DNA of 64,000 bases from Schauerella aestuarii. GTDB lineage: Bacteria; Pseudomonadota; Gammaproteobacteria; Burkholderiales; Burkholderiaceae_B. The DNA is taken from assembly GCF_009866805.1 (NCBI RefSeq), contig NZ_SIZW01000040.1:744001-808000 (forward strand), in the 5' to 3' direction. Shown in pieces: positions 26,494 to 35,509 of the stretch (position 1 is the stretch's first letter; each line of letters begins with the position of its first letter). Both the position numbers and the translations under genes were made by a program. The notes beneath the pieces were generated by a model, which did not search any database, was not told the DNA's origin, and saw only the letters and a list, made by a program, of their open reading frames with translations.

Positions 26494-27420
26494 CTACCAC
26501 TCTGCCAACGGCATCGCGTCGCGCTTCTCGATCAGGAAGTCGCGTAGCGCCCTGACCTTGGCAGGCATCTGGTCGCGCGATGGCGAATAAAAATGAAAGC
26601 CTGCGTGGGTGTACGCCCAGGTGCGCAGGATACGAACGAGCCGTCCGTCCGCCAGCTCCTCTTTAAGGGCGATGTTCAAGCCCTGGATCAATCCTAGTCC
26701 CTGAATGGCTGCGCGCGTCATGCTTTGGTCGTCGTTGACGGTGAAGTTGCCCGCTACCGATTGCGTGAAGTGCAGCTTCCCTTTGCCGGGATCGGTGAAG
26801 TCCCACGGCCTGGGGGCACTGCTTCGGGCAAAGCGGTAGTTGATGCAATTGTGCTGAAGCAGATCTACCGGCGTTTTCGGTATGCCGTGCCGGTCGAGGT
26901 AGGCTGGCGCGCCCACGACGACCATGGCGAGTGCCGGGCTGATGGGCGCAGCCACCACGTGCTCGGCCAGACTTCGCCCCAGACGGATACCGGCGTCACA
27001 ACCATCGGCAATGATGTTCGAGAGGGTGTCGTCCAGAATCAATTCGACGTTGGTTTGGGGATATCGCGCCGCGAAGGCGTCGAGATGCGGTTCGACAAGT
27101 ACTCGGGCCGCCAGCCGCGAGCTGTTGACGCGGATCAACCCTGAGGGCACATCGCGAGCATCATCGATATGCTGAATCGCCACATCGATTTCGCCCAACG
27201 TGCGCCGCAGGGTATCGAACAATTGCTGGCCCGCTTCCGTCAACGACATATCGCGCGTGGTGCGGTACAGCAACCGCACACCCAACTGCCGCTCCAGCCC
27301 CTTTAGATTTTGCGACAACGCAGCGCGCGACACGCCCATTTCCTCGGCAGCGCGCGTGAAACTGCGGTGCTGCGCAATACGCGCAAACCAGGCAAGAGAC
27401 GGTAGGAGGGTAGGATTCAT
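26494..27420 (-). CDS. LysR family transcriptional regulator
   Basis: 308 residues. The HTH is in the first 65 ('RSFTRAAEEMGVSRAALSQNLKGLE'), followed by a LysR substrate-binding domain in the CrgA/DsdC-like style ('SGLIRVNSSRLAARVLVEPHLDAF'). It is divergent from the Gfo/Idh gene and most likely activates or represses that gene and its overlapping SDR partner. A perfect 15-bp palindrome starts 4 bases upstream of its start codon. Confidence 0.9.
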   Translation of the reverse strand: MNPTLLPSLAWFARIAQHRSFTRAAEEMGVSRAALSQNLKGLERQLGVRLLYRTTRDMSLTEAGQQLFDTLRRTLGEIDVAIQHIDDARDVPSGLIRVNSSRLAARVLVEPHLDAFAARYPQTNVELILDDTLSNIIADGCDAGIRLGRSLAEHVVAAPISPALAMVVVGAPAYLDRHGIPKTPVDLLQHNCINYRFARSSAPRPWDFTDPGKGKLHFTQSVAGNFTVNDDQSMTRAAIQGLGLIQGLNIALKEELADGRLVRILRTWAYTHAGFHFYSPSRDQMPAKVRALRDFLIEKRDAMPLAEW

Positions 27421-27423
27421 GCG

Positions 27424-27438
27424 GCGATTGTAAATCGC
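27424..27438. promoter_or_regulatory. LysR-box candidate
   Basis: GCGATT-GTA-AATCGC, perfect arms, placed just before the LysR start codon in the 186-base divergent region. LysR-type proteins usually bind T-N11-A palindromes near here, so autoregulation is plausible. Confidence 0.5.
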
Positions 27439-27606
27439 TGCTTATCACTGATGTCAATTTTGTGGTCTTCCGTGTTTCCAATCGACTGCGTAGCATTTGT
27501 TCTCGAGAAGGGCAATGCACGGGGGCGCCGAGTCTGGCGCAGGGAGATCACAAGAAACCCGATGCCGTTTGCCTGCCGTTGATATTTCATCTCTTCAGGA
27601 CTTTTC

Positions 27607-28797
27607 ATGACAAACGATCGACTACGCGTGGGCATCATTGGCGCCGATACGAAAGCAAGCTGGGCGGGCGCGTCGCACATCCCCGCCATTCACGCGCACC
27701 CGGGGCTTGTGCTCGCCGCAGTGGCCACACGACATGTGGAAAGTGCGCGAGCATCCGCCGAGGCATTCGGCGCCGAGCGTTGGTATGCCAGCCCGTATGA
27801 ACTGATTGACGATGACACGATCGATATCGTGACCGTGGCGGTGAAGGTGCCTGCGCACCGTGCTTTGGTGTTGGCAGCGCTCAAGGCCGGCAAAGCGGTC
27901 TACTGCGAGGCGCCGCTCGGCGCGTCCCTGAATGAAAGCCAGGAGATCGCGGCGGCCGCAGCGGGGCTGCATCACGCGATCGGATTGCAGGGACGTCTCA
28001 ATCCTGCTGTGCGCCGCGCCGCAGACATCATCGCGTCAGGCAAACTCGGCCGGCCGCTGTCCGCACGAGTGAAAGCCACGACATTCGGGTTTGGACCGCA
28101 ATCGATCACTGCCTACGATTATTTTAACAAGGCGGCTTCCGGTGCGAGTTTCCTCACGATTACCACTGCACATGTGCTTGACCTCGTCGAGGCCGTGCTG
28201 GGAAATATCGTGGAAGTTGATGCGCGCACGGAACTGTTGTGGCCGAAGATCGAATTGACCGACACCGGTGAAACGTCCCTTCGGGAGGGGTCGGATCACG
28301 TGGATCTGATCGGCAAAACGCAAATGGGTGCTTCGATATCGGTGCAAGTGCTGGCTGGCGTACCCGCACATGACGCGCAATTTGCATTCGAGGTTCGTGG
28401 GTCGCTGGGCGTGTTGACGCTCACCGGAAATCATCTTGCGGGTGTGCAGGTTGGAGACCTGAGCTTGTCGGCAAGTGTGGCTTTCAGCCCGCCCGATCGG
28501 CCGATCGCAACGGGCGTAAGTCCTACTGCGGATTCGTTTTGGACGGGCGCGGCGATCAACGTGGGCGAGGTCTACGCCAGCTTGGCGCGCGACATTGCAA
28601 CCGGCACCTTCAACACGCCTGGCTTCACGCATGCCGTGCACAACCTGCAGTTGATCGAAGCCGTGAAACGCGCCGCGCAAACCGGTTTCCGGCAGCGGTT
28701 GTCCAGTGATTCGACATACGGTGATCCAACATTCGGTGATCCAACGCGTCTGTCTTCTCAGCCTTACCCTATTCAAGGAGATCGCCATGCAGCATGA
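27607..28797 (+). CDS. Gfo/Idh/MocA family oxidoreductase (Gal80-like branch)
   Basis: 396 residues from the ATG at 27607 with AGGA upstream. Rossmann part 'VGIIGADTKASWAGASHIPA' and the region that normally reads EKP, here 'YCEAPLG'. The family's conserved Lys is Ala102, and the adjacent Gly-rich start and C-terminal sheet domain fit the Gal80-like branch, which can be non-catalytic. It may be a true dehydrogenase with another catalytic residue or a sensor protein. It ends in a 15-base tandem duplication. It overlaps the next SDR gene by 11 bases, so the two are co-transcribed. Confidence 0.85.
   Translation: MTNDRLRVGIIGADTKASWAGASHIPAIHAHPGLVLAAVATRHVESARASAEAFGAERWYASPYELIDDDTIDIVTVAVKVPAHRALVLAALKAGKAVYCEAPLGASLNESQEIAAAAAGLHHAIGLQGRLNPAVRRAADIIASGKLGRPLSARVKATTFGFGPQSITAYDYFNKAASGASFLTITTAHVLDLVEAVLGNIVEVDARTELLWPKIELTDTGETSLREGSDHVDLIGKTQMGASISVQVLAGVPAHDAQFAFEVRGSLGVLTLTGNHLAGVQVGDLSLSASVAFSPPDRPIATGVSPTADSFWTGAAINVGEVYASLARDIATGTFNTPGFTHAVHNLQLIEAVKRAAQTGFRQRLSSDSTYGDPTFGDPTRLSSQPYPIQGDRHAA
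28719..28745 (+). repeat. 15-base tandem duplication near the 3' end of the Gfo/Idh gene
   Basis: CGGTGATCCAAC occurs at 28719 and again at 28734, giving 'YGDPTFGDPT' in the protein tail. It lies outside the conserved fold, so copy number could vary without loss of frame. Confidence 0.7.
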
Positions 28798-29671
28798 CAA
28801 TGAATCAGTCTTCAACCGGCGCAGGATGTTGGTGGGTGCCACTGCAGGCTTGGCGGCGATGGCGGCATCGTCCATGGCCCATGCAGCGCCGGATGCCGTT
28901 GCAAGCGGTCAGCATGGCGCAGGCCTTCGCGTGCAAGATCTGATCGGCAAGCGCGCCCTGGTGACCGGTGCCTCGCGCGGGATCGGCGCTGGTATCGCAG
29001 TCGCACTTGCGGACCGCGGCGCGGATGTGACGTTCACCTATCTGCAGTCGAGTGACAAAGCGGCCGGCGTCGTTCGCGAGATTCAGGCTCGAGGCCGCAA
29101 GGTGCTGGCGATACGAGCCGATAGTGCCGATCCGGTGGCGGTCAGGAGGTCGATCGACGACACCGTGGCGTTCCTCGGTGGTATCGACATCCTCGTCAAC
29201 AACGTCGGCATCGCGCGGTCCGGTCCACTTGCGCAGATGAGTTTTGCCGATATTGACGCGCTGTTGAACGTGAACGCGCGCGCCGCAGCGCTGGCCGCGC
29301 AGGCCGCCATTCCGCATCTTAGGGCCGGTGGCCGCATCATCACCGTCGGCTCATGCTTGGCCGAGCGCGTGCCGTATCCCAACCTGACGGTGTACTCGAT
29401 GTCCAAGTCCGCCTTGCTCGCATTCACGCGCGGCCTGGCGCGAGAGTTGGGGCCACAGGCGATTACCGTCAATCTCGTGCAGCCCGGACCGATCGACACC
29501 GATCAAAATCCGGCGGATGGGGAATGGGCTGAACCAAATCGGCGTTTGACTGCACTCGGACGCTATGGAAATCCCGCCGACATCGCAGCTGCCGTGACGT
29601 TTCTGGCCAGTCCGACGGCTCAGTTCATAACGGGTTCGGCCATGACGGTGGACGCCGGATTCAACGCGTGA
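28787..29671 (+). CDS. Short-chain dehydrogenase with N-terminal Tat-type signal peptide
   Basis: 294 residues from the ATG at 28787, preceded by AAGGAG. Residues 12-37 look like a twin-arginine signal: 'NRRRMLVG', a hydrophobic Ala-rich run, then 'AHAAP' as a cleavage site. The rest is a classical SDR: 'TGASRGIG', 'VNNVGIA', 'YSMSK', C-terminal 'GSAMTVDAGF'. Export of a folded enzyme with bound NADP, as in glucose-fructose oxidoreductase, would explain the signal. It overlaps the Gfo/Idh gene by 11 bases. Confidence 0.85.
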   Translation: MQHDNESVFNRRRMLVGATAGLAAMAASSMAHAAPDAVASGQHGAGLRVQDLIGKRALVTGASRGIGAGIAVALADRGADVTFTYLQSSDKAAGVVREIQARGRKVLAIRADSADPVAVRRSIDDTVAFLGGIDILVNNVGIARSGPLAQMSFADIDALLNVNARAAALAAQAAIPHLRAGGRIITVGSCLAERVPYPNLTVYSMSKSALLAFTRGLARELGPQAITVNLVQPGPIDTDQNPADGEWAEPNRRLTALGRYGNPADIAAAVTFLASPTAQFITGSAMTVDAGFNA

Positions 29672-29914
29672 GGGCGCGTTTGGGCCGTCGGTCGGGCAAG
29701 CGCCGGCGTTGGCCCGCCCAGCTCGCGCTTCGGCATGCTCGACGATCGCCATTTGACGCAAATTCCACCCTTCCAGCCGTAGTGTCGCGCTTTGACATCT
29801 CGCAGTTTGCCGATCGCCGGGCGTATCGGCGCGGCGATCGTCGCTGTGCGCCGGTGCTGTCGCGGGCGTGCGAGATCGTCCCAACAGCGCTGCCAACGGA
29901 TCGAACGCGTGCCC

Positions 29915-30208
29915 ATGAGTCTTCTGACGTTAAAGCGAAGTGGTCTTATTCTGCTCTTCATCGCGCTCGTTTCGGGCTGCGCATCTGGCGGCACTGGCGG
30001 CACGGCGGGCGCCGATAGCGGGGCGGGCGCAGAGAGTGCCGATAAATCGGCGAGCGCTGCTGCGCCGGCCACGAAAGCCTGTAAGGCCAACCGTAGCGCC
30101 TGCAAGTATGAAGGGGCGTATGAGCGCGGTGAGGCGAACTATGCGGAGTTGGAAGCCAGGCGACTCAACCAGGCCGCGCTGCAGCGATTCCGCGACGCGA
30201 TCAAATGA
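29915..30208 (+). CDS. Small putative lipoprotein
   Basis: 97 residues from the ATG at 29915. The N-terminus 'LKRSGLILLFIALVSGC' is a lipoprotein signal with lipobox LVSG-C. A Gly/Ala/Ser-rich linker follows, then a short charged helix with two cysteines ('KACKANRSACKYEGAYERGEANYAELEARRLN'). It would be anchored to the outer or inner membrane facing the periplasm. Function unknown. It converges on the OYE-like reductase gene. Confidence 0.65.
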   Translation: MSLLTLKRSGLILLFIALVSGCASGGTGGTAGADSGAGAESADKSASAAAPATKACKANRSACKYEGAYERGEANYAELEARRLNQAALQRFRDAIK

Positions 30209-30247
30209 GCGCGCCGCAGGCCGCACGCGCCGCCCGCGGTCGTGTCA

Positions 30248-31348
30248 TCACGTCTTGAACAGATCAGGATAACGACGGGGTTGTGAGCGCAGGTATTGCT
30301 TGGGCGCCTGCACTTGGGCACCCAGTTGCGCCGCCGCGCGCCACGGCCAGTTGGGTTCGTAGAGAATGCCACGCGCGATGGCGACCATGTCGGCATCGCC
30401 CGTAGCCACGATCGATTCGGCATGGTCGGGTTCGGTAATCAGGCCAACCGCGATCACCGGCATCGTCACTTCCTGCTTGATGCGGCGGGCCAGCGGCACT
30501 TGATAGCCAGGCCCCACGGGGATGTTCTGCTTTGGCGAAACGCCACCGCTCGAGATGTGCATGAAGGCGCATCCACGGGCTTGCAGCTCGCGCGAAAACA
30601 CGACGGATTGTTCCACGTCCAGCCCGCCATCCACCCAGTCGCTGGCGGAGAGCCGCATGCCGAGCGGATAGCCATCGGGCAAGGCACGCTTGACGGCGTC
30701 AAACACTTCCAGCGGAAAGCGCATCCGATTTTCCAGGCTACCGCCATAGGTGTCGGTACGTCGGTTGGCGAGCGGCGAGAGGAACTGGTGCAACAGATAA
30801 CCATGCGCGGCATGCAGCTCGATGACATCCAGCCCCAATTCGTGGCTTCGCTGGGCGGCGCGCACGAACGCGTCGCGAATGCGCGTCAGATCGGCAGTGC
30901 TGAGCTCGGTGGGCGGGCGCTCGGTATCGAACATGGGTACGGCAGAGGGGGCAAGCGTTTGCCAGCCGCGCTTGTCCAGCGCCAACTGCTTGCCGCCGTT
31001 CCATGGCGCATCCACAGACGCCTTGCGGCCAGCGTGGCTGAGCTGGATGCCGATGGGCATATCGGAATGGGCGCGCACCGCGGCGAGCGTGCTGGCCAGG
31101 GCGGACTGGTTGTCGTCGCTGTACAGGCCCAGATCGTCGGGGCTGATACGGCCATCGGCTTCAACGGCCGTGGCTTCCAGAATCAGCAGACCCGCACCGG
31201 ACAGCGCGAGTTTTCCAAGGTGGATCAGGTGCCAACTCGTGGCATTGCCATCCTGAGCGGAGTATTGGCACATCGGCGCAATGACGATACGGTTGGGCAA
31301 CGTCACACCGCCCAAGGCGATGGGTTCGAACAATTTGCTGGCAGACAT
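30248..31348 (-). CDS. NADH:flavin oxidoreductase, Old Yellow Enzyme family (YqjM-like)
   Basis: 366 residues. 'NRIVIAPMCQYSA' places Cys27 and Tyr29 as in the YqjM class. 'QLSHAGRK' and 'ELHAAHGYLLHQFLSPLANRRTDTYGGS' are the FMN and substrate signatures. It reduces activated C=C bonds (enones, nitro compounds) with NADPH in the cytosol. It stands alone, with a small gene of unknown function behind it. Confidence 0.92.
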   Translation of the reverse strand: MSASKLFEPIALGGVTLPNRIVIAPMCQYSAQDGNATSWHLIHLGKLALSGAGLLILEATAVEADGRISPDDLGLYSDDNQSALASTLAAVRAHSDMPIGIQLSHAGRKASVDAPWNGGKQLALDKRGWQTLAPSAVPMFDTERPPTELSTADLTRIRDAFVRAAQRSHELGLDVIELHAAHGYLLHQFLSPLANRRTDTYGGSLENRMRFPLEVFDAVKRALPDGYPLGMRLSASDWVDGGLDVEQSVVFSRELQARGCAFMHISSGGVSPKQNIPVGPGYQVPLARRIKQEVTMPVIAVGLITEPDHAESIVATGDADMVAIARGILYEPNWPWRAAAQLGAQVQAPKQYLRSQPRRYPDLFKT

Positions 31349-31467
31349 CCAGGGTTCCAGAGAATGACAAGATAGCGCTCGACTTTAACGCGTTTGCTGC
31401 GATGCGACAGTACACCGCTCGTGCGTTGATGCTTGGCGCGGGTGTGCGGCGATCGCGCGTTGCGCAG

Positions 31468-31791
31468 TCAGTCGCGCGGCGTCGACGCAAACCACTCGGC
31501 GTAAGACGTGGTGTGCACCATGTGCCGGTTCAAATCCGGCGCACCGTCAGTCCACCACACGGGCCCGCGCTCGCCGAGGGCATGCTTGGCGGCGTCCACG
31601 TGCGCGCGCGCCACGGCCAGCGCGGTGGCATCCGTGCTGCGCTTGGCCGACGCCACGGCACGCCGCGCCGCCATCAATGCGTTGACCAGGGTTTGACGCT
31701 CGACCGGATCGAGATGCGGATTCGACGTACGCCATAGTCGCCCGCGCACGATCAAATAGCGGCCGTCCGGTGTGATGAGTGGCTTTGCCAT
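31468..31791 (-). CDS. Conserved hypothetical protein
   Basis: 107 residues. The start 'KPLITPDGRYLIVRGRLWRTSNPHLD', the helical middle and the end 'VWWTDGAPDLNRHMVHTTSYAEWFA' match a small protein I have seen conserved in Proteobacteria without known function. No signal peptide or membrane helix. It is divergent from the bile-acid-symporter-like gene at 31900. Confidence 0.75.
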   Translation of the reverse strand: MAKPLITPDGRYLIVRGRLWRTSNPHLDPVERQTLVNALMAARRAVASAKRSTDATALAVARAHVDAAKHALGERGPVWWTDGAPDLNRHMVHTTSYAEWFASTPRD

Positions 31792-31899
31792 GTTGCGCGC
31801 GATAGTTGGTGTGCAGTGATTATGCCGCCGTGTGAAACAGAGGATGAAAAGACGTCCCCGTACACTACCGCCTCATTTCAACAAGACTGGAGACATTGC

Positions 31900-32844
31900 A
31901 TGCAGGCTCTCGCCCGCCTCAGCCGATTCGTCGGCAACACATTCGCCATCTGGGTATTGCTTTTTGCGGCGCTGGCCTTTTTCTATCCCGCTGCATTTCG
32001 CGGGATCGGCCCCTACATCGTGCCGCTGCTCGGGCTGATCATGTTCGGCATGGGCCTGACGCTGTCGAAAGACGATTTCCGTGAAGTGGCGCGCAGGCCC
32101 CTGGATGTCGCGATCGGTGTAGGCGGCCAGTTCGTGATCATGCCGGGCCTGGCCTGGATTCTGTCGACGACGCTGGCGCTCCCGCCCGAAGTGGCGGTGG
32201 GCGTCATCCTCGTGGGATGCTGCCCGGGCGGCACGGCGTCGAACGTGATGACGTTTTTGGCGCGCGGCGACGTGGCCTTGTCGGTGGCCATCACCTCGGT
32301 AACGACGCTTCTCGCACCGATCGTGACCCCTGCCTTGATCTATCTGCTGGCAAGCCAGTGGATTGAAGTCAGTGCGTCTGCGATGTTCTGGTCGATCGTG
32401 CAGGTTGTGGTGCTGCCCATCGCGCTGGGCGTGCTGGTGCAATATCTGCTCAAGGAAAAAGTGGAGGTGGGCGTTGCCGCCTTGCCGCTCGTGTCGGTGG
32501 TGGCGATCGTTGCCATTGTGGCGGCGGTGGTGGCCGGCAACCAGGCGCGCATCGCCACCAGCGGCTTGATGATCTTCGCGGTCGTGGTGCTGCATAACGC
32601 CCTTGGGCTCTTGATCGGCTACGGCCTGGCAAAGCTATGCGGCATGAGCCTGCCCAAGCGTAAGGCGATTTCGATCGAGGTGGGCATGCAGAATTCGGGG
32701 CTTGGCGTGGCGCTCGCGACAGCGCATTTTTCGCCCCTCGCGGCCGTGCCGAGTGCCATTTTCAGCGTGTGGCACAACATTTCGGGGCCGCTGGCCGCGA
32801 CATTGTTTCGACGTTTCGACGCCAAAGGCGAGGGAAAACACTAG
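31900..32844 (+). CDS. Bile acid:sodium symporter family transporter (SBF/BASS)
   Basis: 314 residues from the ATG at 31900 with GGAG upstream. About ten helices; 'LIMFGMGLTLSKDDF' and 'GCCPGGTASNVMTFLARGDVALS' are hallmark family motifs, and 'EVGMQNSGLGVALA' is the second crossover. In bacteria these import pantoate, bile acids or other organic anions with Na+. A Bug receptor gene follows 83 bases on in the same direction, so the two may share a transcript. Confidence 0.9.
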   Translation: MQALARLSRFVGNTFAIWVLLFAALAFFYPAAFRGIGPYIVPLLGLIMFGMGLTLSKDDFREVARRPLDVAIGVGGQFVIMPGLAWILSTTLALPPEVAVGVILVGCCPGGTASNVMTFLARGDVALSVAITSVTTLLAPIVTPALIYLLASQWIEVSASAMFWSIVQVVVLPIALGVLVQYLLKEKVEVGVAALPLVSVVAIVAIVAAVVAGNQARIATSGLMIFAVVVLHNALGLLIGYGLAKLCGMSLPKRKAISIEVGMQNSGLGVALATAHFSPLAAVPSAIFSVWHNISGPLAATLFRRFDAKGEGKH

Positions 32845-32927
32845 GCGTCAGAAGCCGTAAATTAAAAGATACTCATGTACGTAATATATTCCAGCACCGA
32901 TGCCGCTCAGGCCTCATAGGAGTTACC

Positions 32928-33926
32928 GTGCATGTTGTCTTGGGACAGAAGCGCTTGCGAGCGCACGCTTTTGCGCTGATGGCGCTTGCGGGATGTGTGA
33001 CGATGATGGGCAGCGCCTGCGCGGCTGACGCTTATCCCTCGCATCCCGTAAAACTGATCGTGCCTTTCCCGCCAGGCGGCACCACGGATATCCTTGCGCG
33101 CATGATGGCCGAGGGAATGGCCCAGCAGCTCGGTCAGCCCTTTGTGGTGGAGAATCGTGCCGGCGCTTCCGGGATGATCGGGTCGGAGTATGTGGCGCGC
33201 GCCACTGACGGCGGGTACACGATCGGTGTGGCGACGGTTACCACGCATGCGATCAATCCTTTCGTGCACAAGCTGGGCTTCGATGTGAAAAAGGATCTGG
33301 TGCCGGTGAGCAACATGGCGTTCGTACCGAACGTACTTGTCGTCAATCCCACGCTCGGCGTGACAAGCCTTGCGGAACTCACTGCGCTTCTGAAGAAGCA
33401 GCCCGGCAAGTATGCCTATGCCACGTCCGGCACCGGCGCCGAGGGGCATGTGGGCATGGTCGGCTACACGAAGGTCACCGGAACGGATGCGCTGCACGTG
33501 CCCTACAAAGGGGGCGGCCCGGCGATTACCGATACCGTCGCGGGACACACGCAGATGATGCAGGGCAATCTTCCCAGCTTGCTGCCGCAGATCGAAGCCG
33601 GAAAACTTGTTGCCTTGGCGGTGACGTCTTCAAAGCGCCTTGCCGTACTTCCCAATGTGCCCACCTATGCCGAAGCCGGTTATCCCGAACTTGCGCGATC
33701 GGCATGGTTTGGGTTGGTGGCTCCGGCCGGTACGCCGCCCGAGGTGGTGGATCGCTTGAACGCAGCGGCCACGGCGGTGTTGCGTCTGCCGGCCACGCGG
33801 GTCGCGATCGAGAAGCTCGGCGGGCAAGCGGCGCCCGGCAGTGCTGCAGAGTTCGGCAAAACGATGGACGAGGAACTGACGGCACAGCAGGCCGTCGTGA
33901 CGTGGGCGAAGATCAAACCGGAATAA
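32928..33926 (+). CDS. Periplasmic Bug/TctC-type solute-binding receptor
   Basis: 332 residues from a GTG with AGGAG upstream. Signal peptide ending near 'GSACAADA'. 'VKLIVPFPPGGTTDILARM' and 'VVENRAGASGMIGSEYVARA' are Bug hallmarks. It collects a carboxylate-like solute in the periplasm. No TctA/B genes are close. It converges on the M81 peptidase gene across a GC-rich hairpin at 33935-33967. Confidence 0.9.
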   Translation: MHVVLGQKRLRAHAFALMALAGCVTMMGSACAADAYPSHPVKLIVPFPPGGTTDILARMMAEGMAQQLGQPFVVENRAGASGMIGSEYVARATDGGYTIGVATVTTHAINPFVHKLGFDVKKDLVPVSNMAFVPNVLVVNPTLGVTSLAELTALLKKQPGKYAYATSGTGAEGHVGMVGYTKVTGTDALHVPYKGGGPAITDTVAGHTQMMQGNLPSLLPQIEAGKLVALAVTSSKRLAVLPNVPTYAEAGYPELARSAWFGLVAPAGTPPEVVDRLNAAATAVLRLPATRVAIEKLGGQAAPGSAAEFGKTMDEELTAQQAVVTWAKIKPE

Positions 33927-33934
33927 ATCTGCAG

Positions 33935-33967
33935 GCGGCTTGCGCGCAAGATACGTGTGCAAGCCGC
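33935..33967. terminator. GC-rich hairpin between convergent receptor and M81 genes
   Basis: GCGGCTTGC-N15-GCAAGCCGC, perfect 9-bp arms. It lies between the two stop codons and probably stops transcripts from both sides, although no T-tract follows. Confidence 0.5.
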
Positions 33968-33986
33968 CGCAGGTGAGCGCCCAGTG

Positions 33987-35483
33987 CTAACCGCGCGTCA
34001 ATCGGCGCGCCTCTATCTTGGGTGTGACGGCATCGAGCGGATAGATCGGCCGGCAATGCATGAAAGGCAGCGTTTCAGGCGCAAAGCCGGTGAGACCGGG
34101 GGTCTCGGCGATCACGCACGAACCGTAGTCCTGAAAGGCGAGCTTGAAATGGTAGCCCGACTTCACCACGATGATATCGGCCCCGTCGAGCGTCACGCCT
34201 GCATCGAGATAGCAGCCTGGATCTTGTGACATCACGGCGTCCAGCGTGATGAGGGCGATGAAGTTGTCGCCCTCCAGCACCGCATGGGGCCCTAACCGAA
34301 GCACGCCACCTTTCATGAACTGGCCGCGATTGGTGAATGAGCCATCGCCCAGGCGCTTGACGCGGCCCGACGCCGTCGTGGGAGTAAGCCCCGGCGTGAG
34401 TGAGGCACCCAAGGTGATGTCGAGGGCTGCGCCTTCGCCCGCTGCGGCGCAACGCTCATACGCGTCGGGGTCGGTCACGATGATCGTCACGTGACGATCG
34501 CCCATCGCGAGAATGCGGTCCAGGATGTACACCGAATCGCCCGGGGCGCCGGCAAGCACACGGTCGCCGAAATCTCCGATGGTGACGGCTTGTGCGGATC
34601 GGGGGTGTCGCGCGACGACCTCATCGATTGTCGGCAGGGTGTGCACGAACGCTGTTCGTGCTTGCCACACCGCCTGAGCAAGCGTGTTCGCCAAGCGCGC
34701 TGCGTGGGCGGCTCCTTCGTCGCCGGCACCGTAGACGAGTATGCCTTGCCCAACGGCCGGCCCGTCGATAAACGGATTGACGTTGAATAGGGAATAGTCG
34801 ACGAGGTCGGCGTCGTTTGCTATGGCGGTTCGCGCTGCTGCATGAATGGCATGCAACGGTCCGGTGCCGGTTTCGTCGTTACCGCTGGTAAGCATCGGCA
34901 GGCGCAGGAAATAACCTGTCGGGCGCTCGCCCGTGTGCAGCATCGCCAGCAGACGATCGGCGACGCGCGCGCCAGTTTGCGCGGCGTCGGCATGTGGATT
35001 GGTTTTATAAGCCGAGCCGAAATCAAGCAGCGCCAGCATCTCGCTGGTGGCGTGCGCGTGAAGATCGAACCCGGCCACGATGGGCAGGCTGGGGCCTACT
35101 ACCGCACGCAGCCGCAGCAACAGATCCCGTTCGGCGCTATCGAGCGCTTGCGTCTGCATGCAACCATGCAGATCCAAGGCGATGGCGTCCACCTCGGCCG
35201 CTTCGGCAGCGGCGACGATGGCCGCGCTGATTTCCGCGTAGGCCTCATTCGTCACTTTGCCCCCGCAACGCGCGCGCGCAGCAATGGACGGGACGAGCGT
35301 CACGCCGGCGGCTTCGAGCGTGCGAATGATGCCCCCCAACGTGGAGTCGGATTGCCGCTGCGTATCGATCATGGTCGATGCCGGATCGACTTCGAAGGCG
35401 CGCATCGTCGTAGGCACCGGCGAGAATCCATGCGTTTCCTGGAATATCTGACCGACCAGAACGCGATATTTTTTCTTGCTCAT
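33987..35483 (-). CDS. M81 family metallopeptidase (MlrC-like)
   Basis: 498 residues. The order 'QIFQETHGFSPVPTTMRAF', 'LDLHGCMQT', 'GFDLHAHAT', 'YKTNPHAD' is the MlrC/M81 pattern. D140, H142 and H164 have the same spacing (2 and 24) as the Asp-His-His zinc ligands of microcystin-degrading MlrC. The C-terminal MlrC domain follows. Family members outside microcystin degraders are common in soil bacteria and their natural substrates are unknown. It has no signal peptide, so it acts in the cytosol, probably on something brought in with the flanking Bug receptors. Confidence 0.88.
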   Translation of the reverse strand: MSKKKYRVLVGQIFQETHGFSPVPTTMRAFEVDPASTMIDTQRQSDSTLGGIIRTLEAAGVTLVPSIAARARCGGKVTNEAYAEISAAIVAAAEAAEVDAIALDLHGCMQTQALDSAERDLLLRLRAVVGPSLPIVAGFDLHAHATSEMLALLDFGSAYKTNPHADAAQTGARVADRLLAMLHTGERPTGYFLRLPMLTSGNDETGTGPLHAIHAAARTAIANDADLVDYSLFNVNPFIDGPAVGQGILVYGAGDEGAAHAARLANTLAQAVWQARTAFVHTLPTIDEVVARHPRSAQAVTIGDFGDRVLAGAPGDSVYILDRILAMGDRHVTIIVTDPDAYERCAAAGEGAALDITLGASLTPGLTPTTASGRVKRLGDGSFTNRGQFMKGGVLRLGPHAVLEGDNFIALITLDAVMSQDPGCYLDAGVTLDGADIIVVKSGYHFKLAFQDYGSCVIAETPGLTGFAPETLPFMHCRPIYPLDAVTPKIEARRLTRG

Positions 35484-35509
35484 GTCATTGGCCTGTGGCT
35501 GCGTCGCGA

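Noticed and set aside
31524-31540. A perfect tRNA T-arm-like hairpin, GCCGG-TTCAAAT-CCGGC
   Set aside because: No D-arm, anticodon arm or matching acceptor strand is found upstream, and the stretch codes for a conserved part of the hypothetical protein gene on the - strand.
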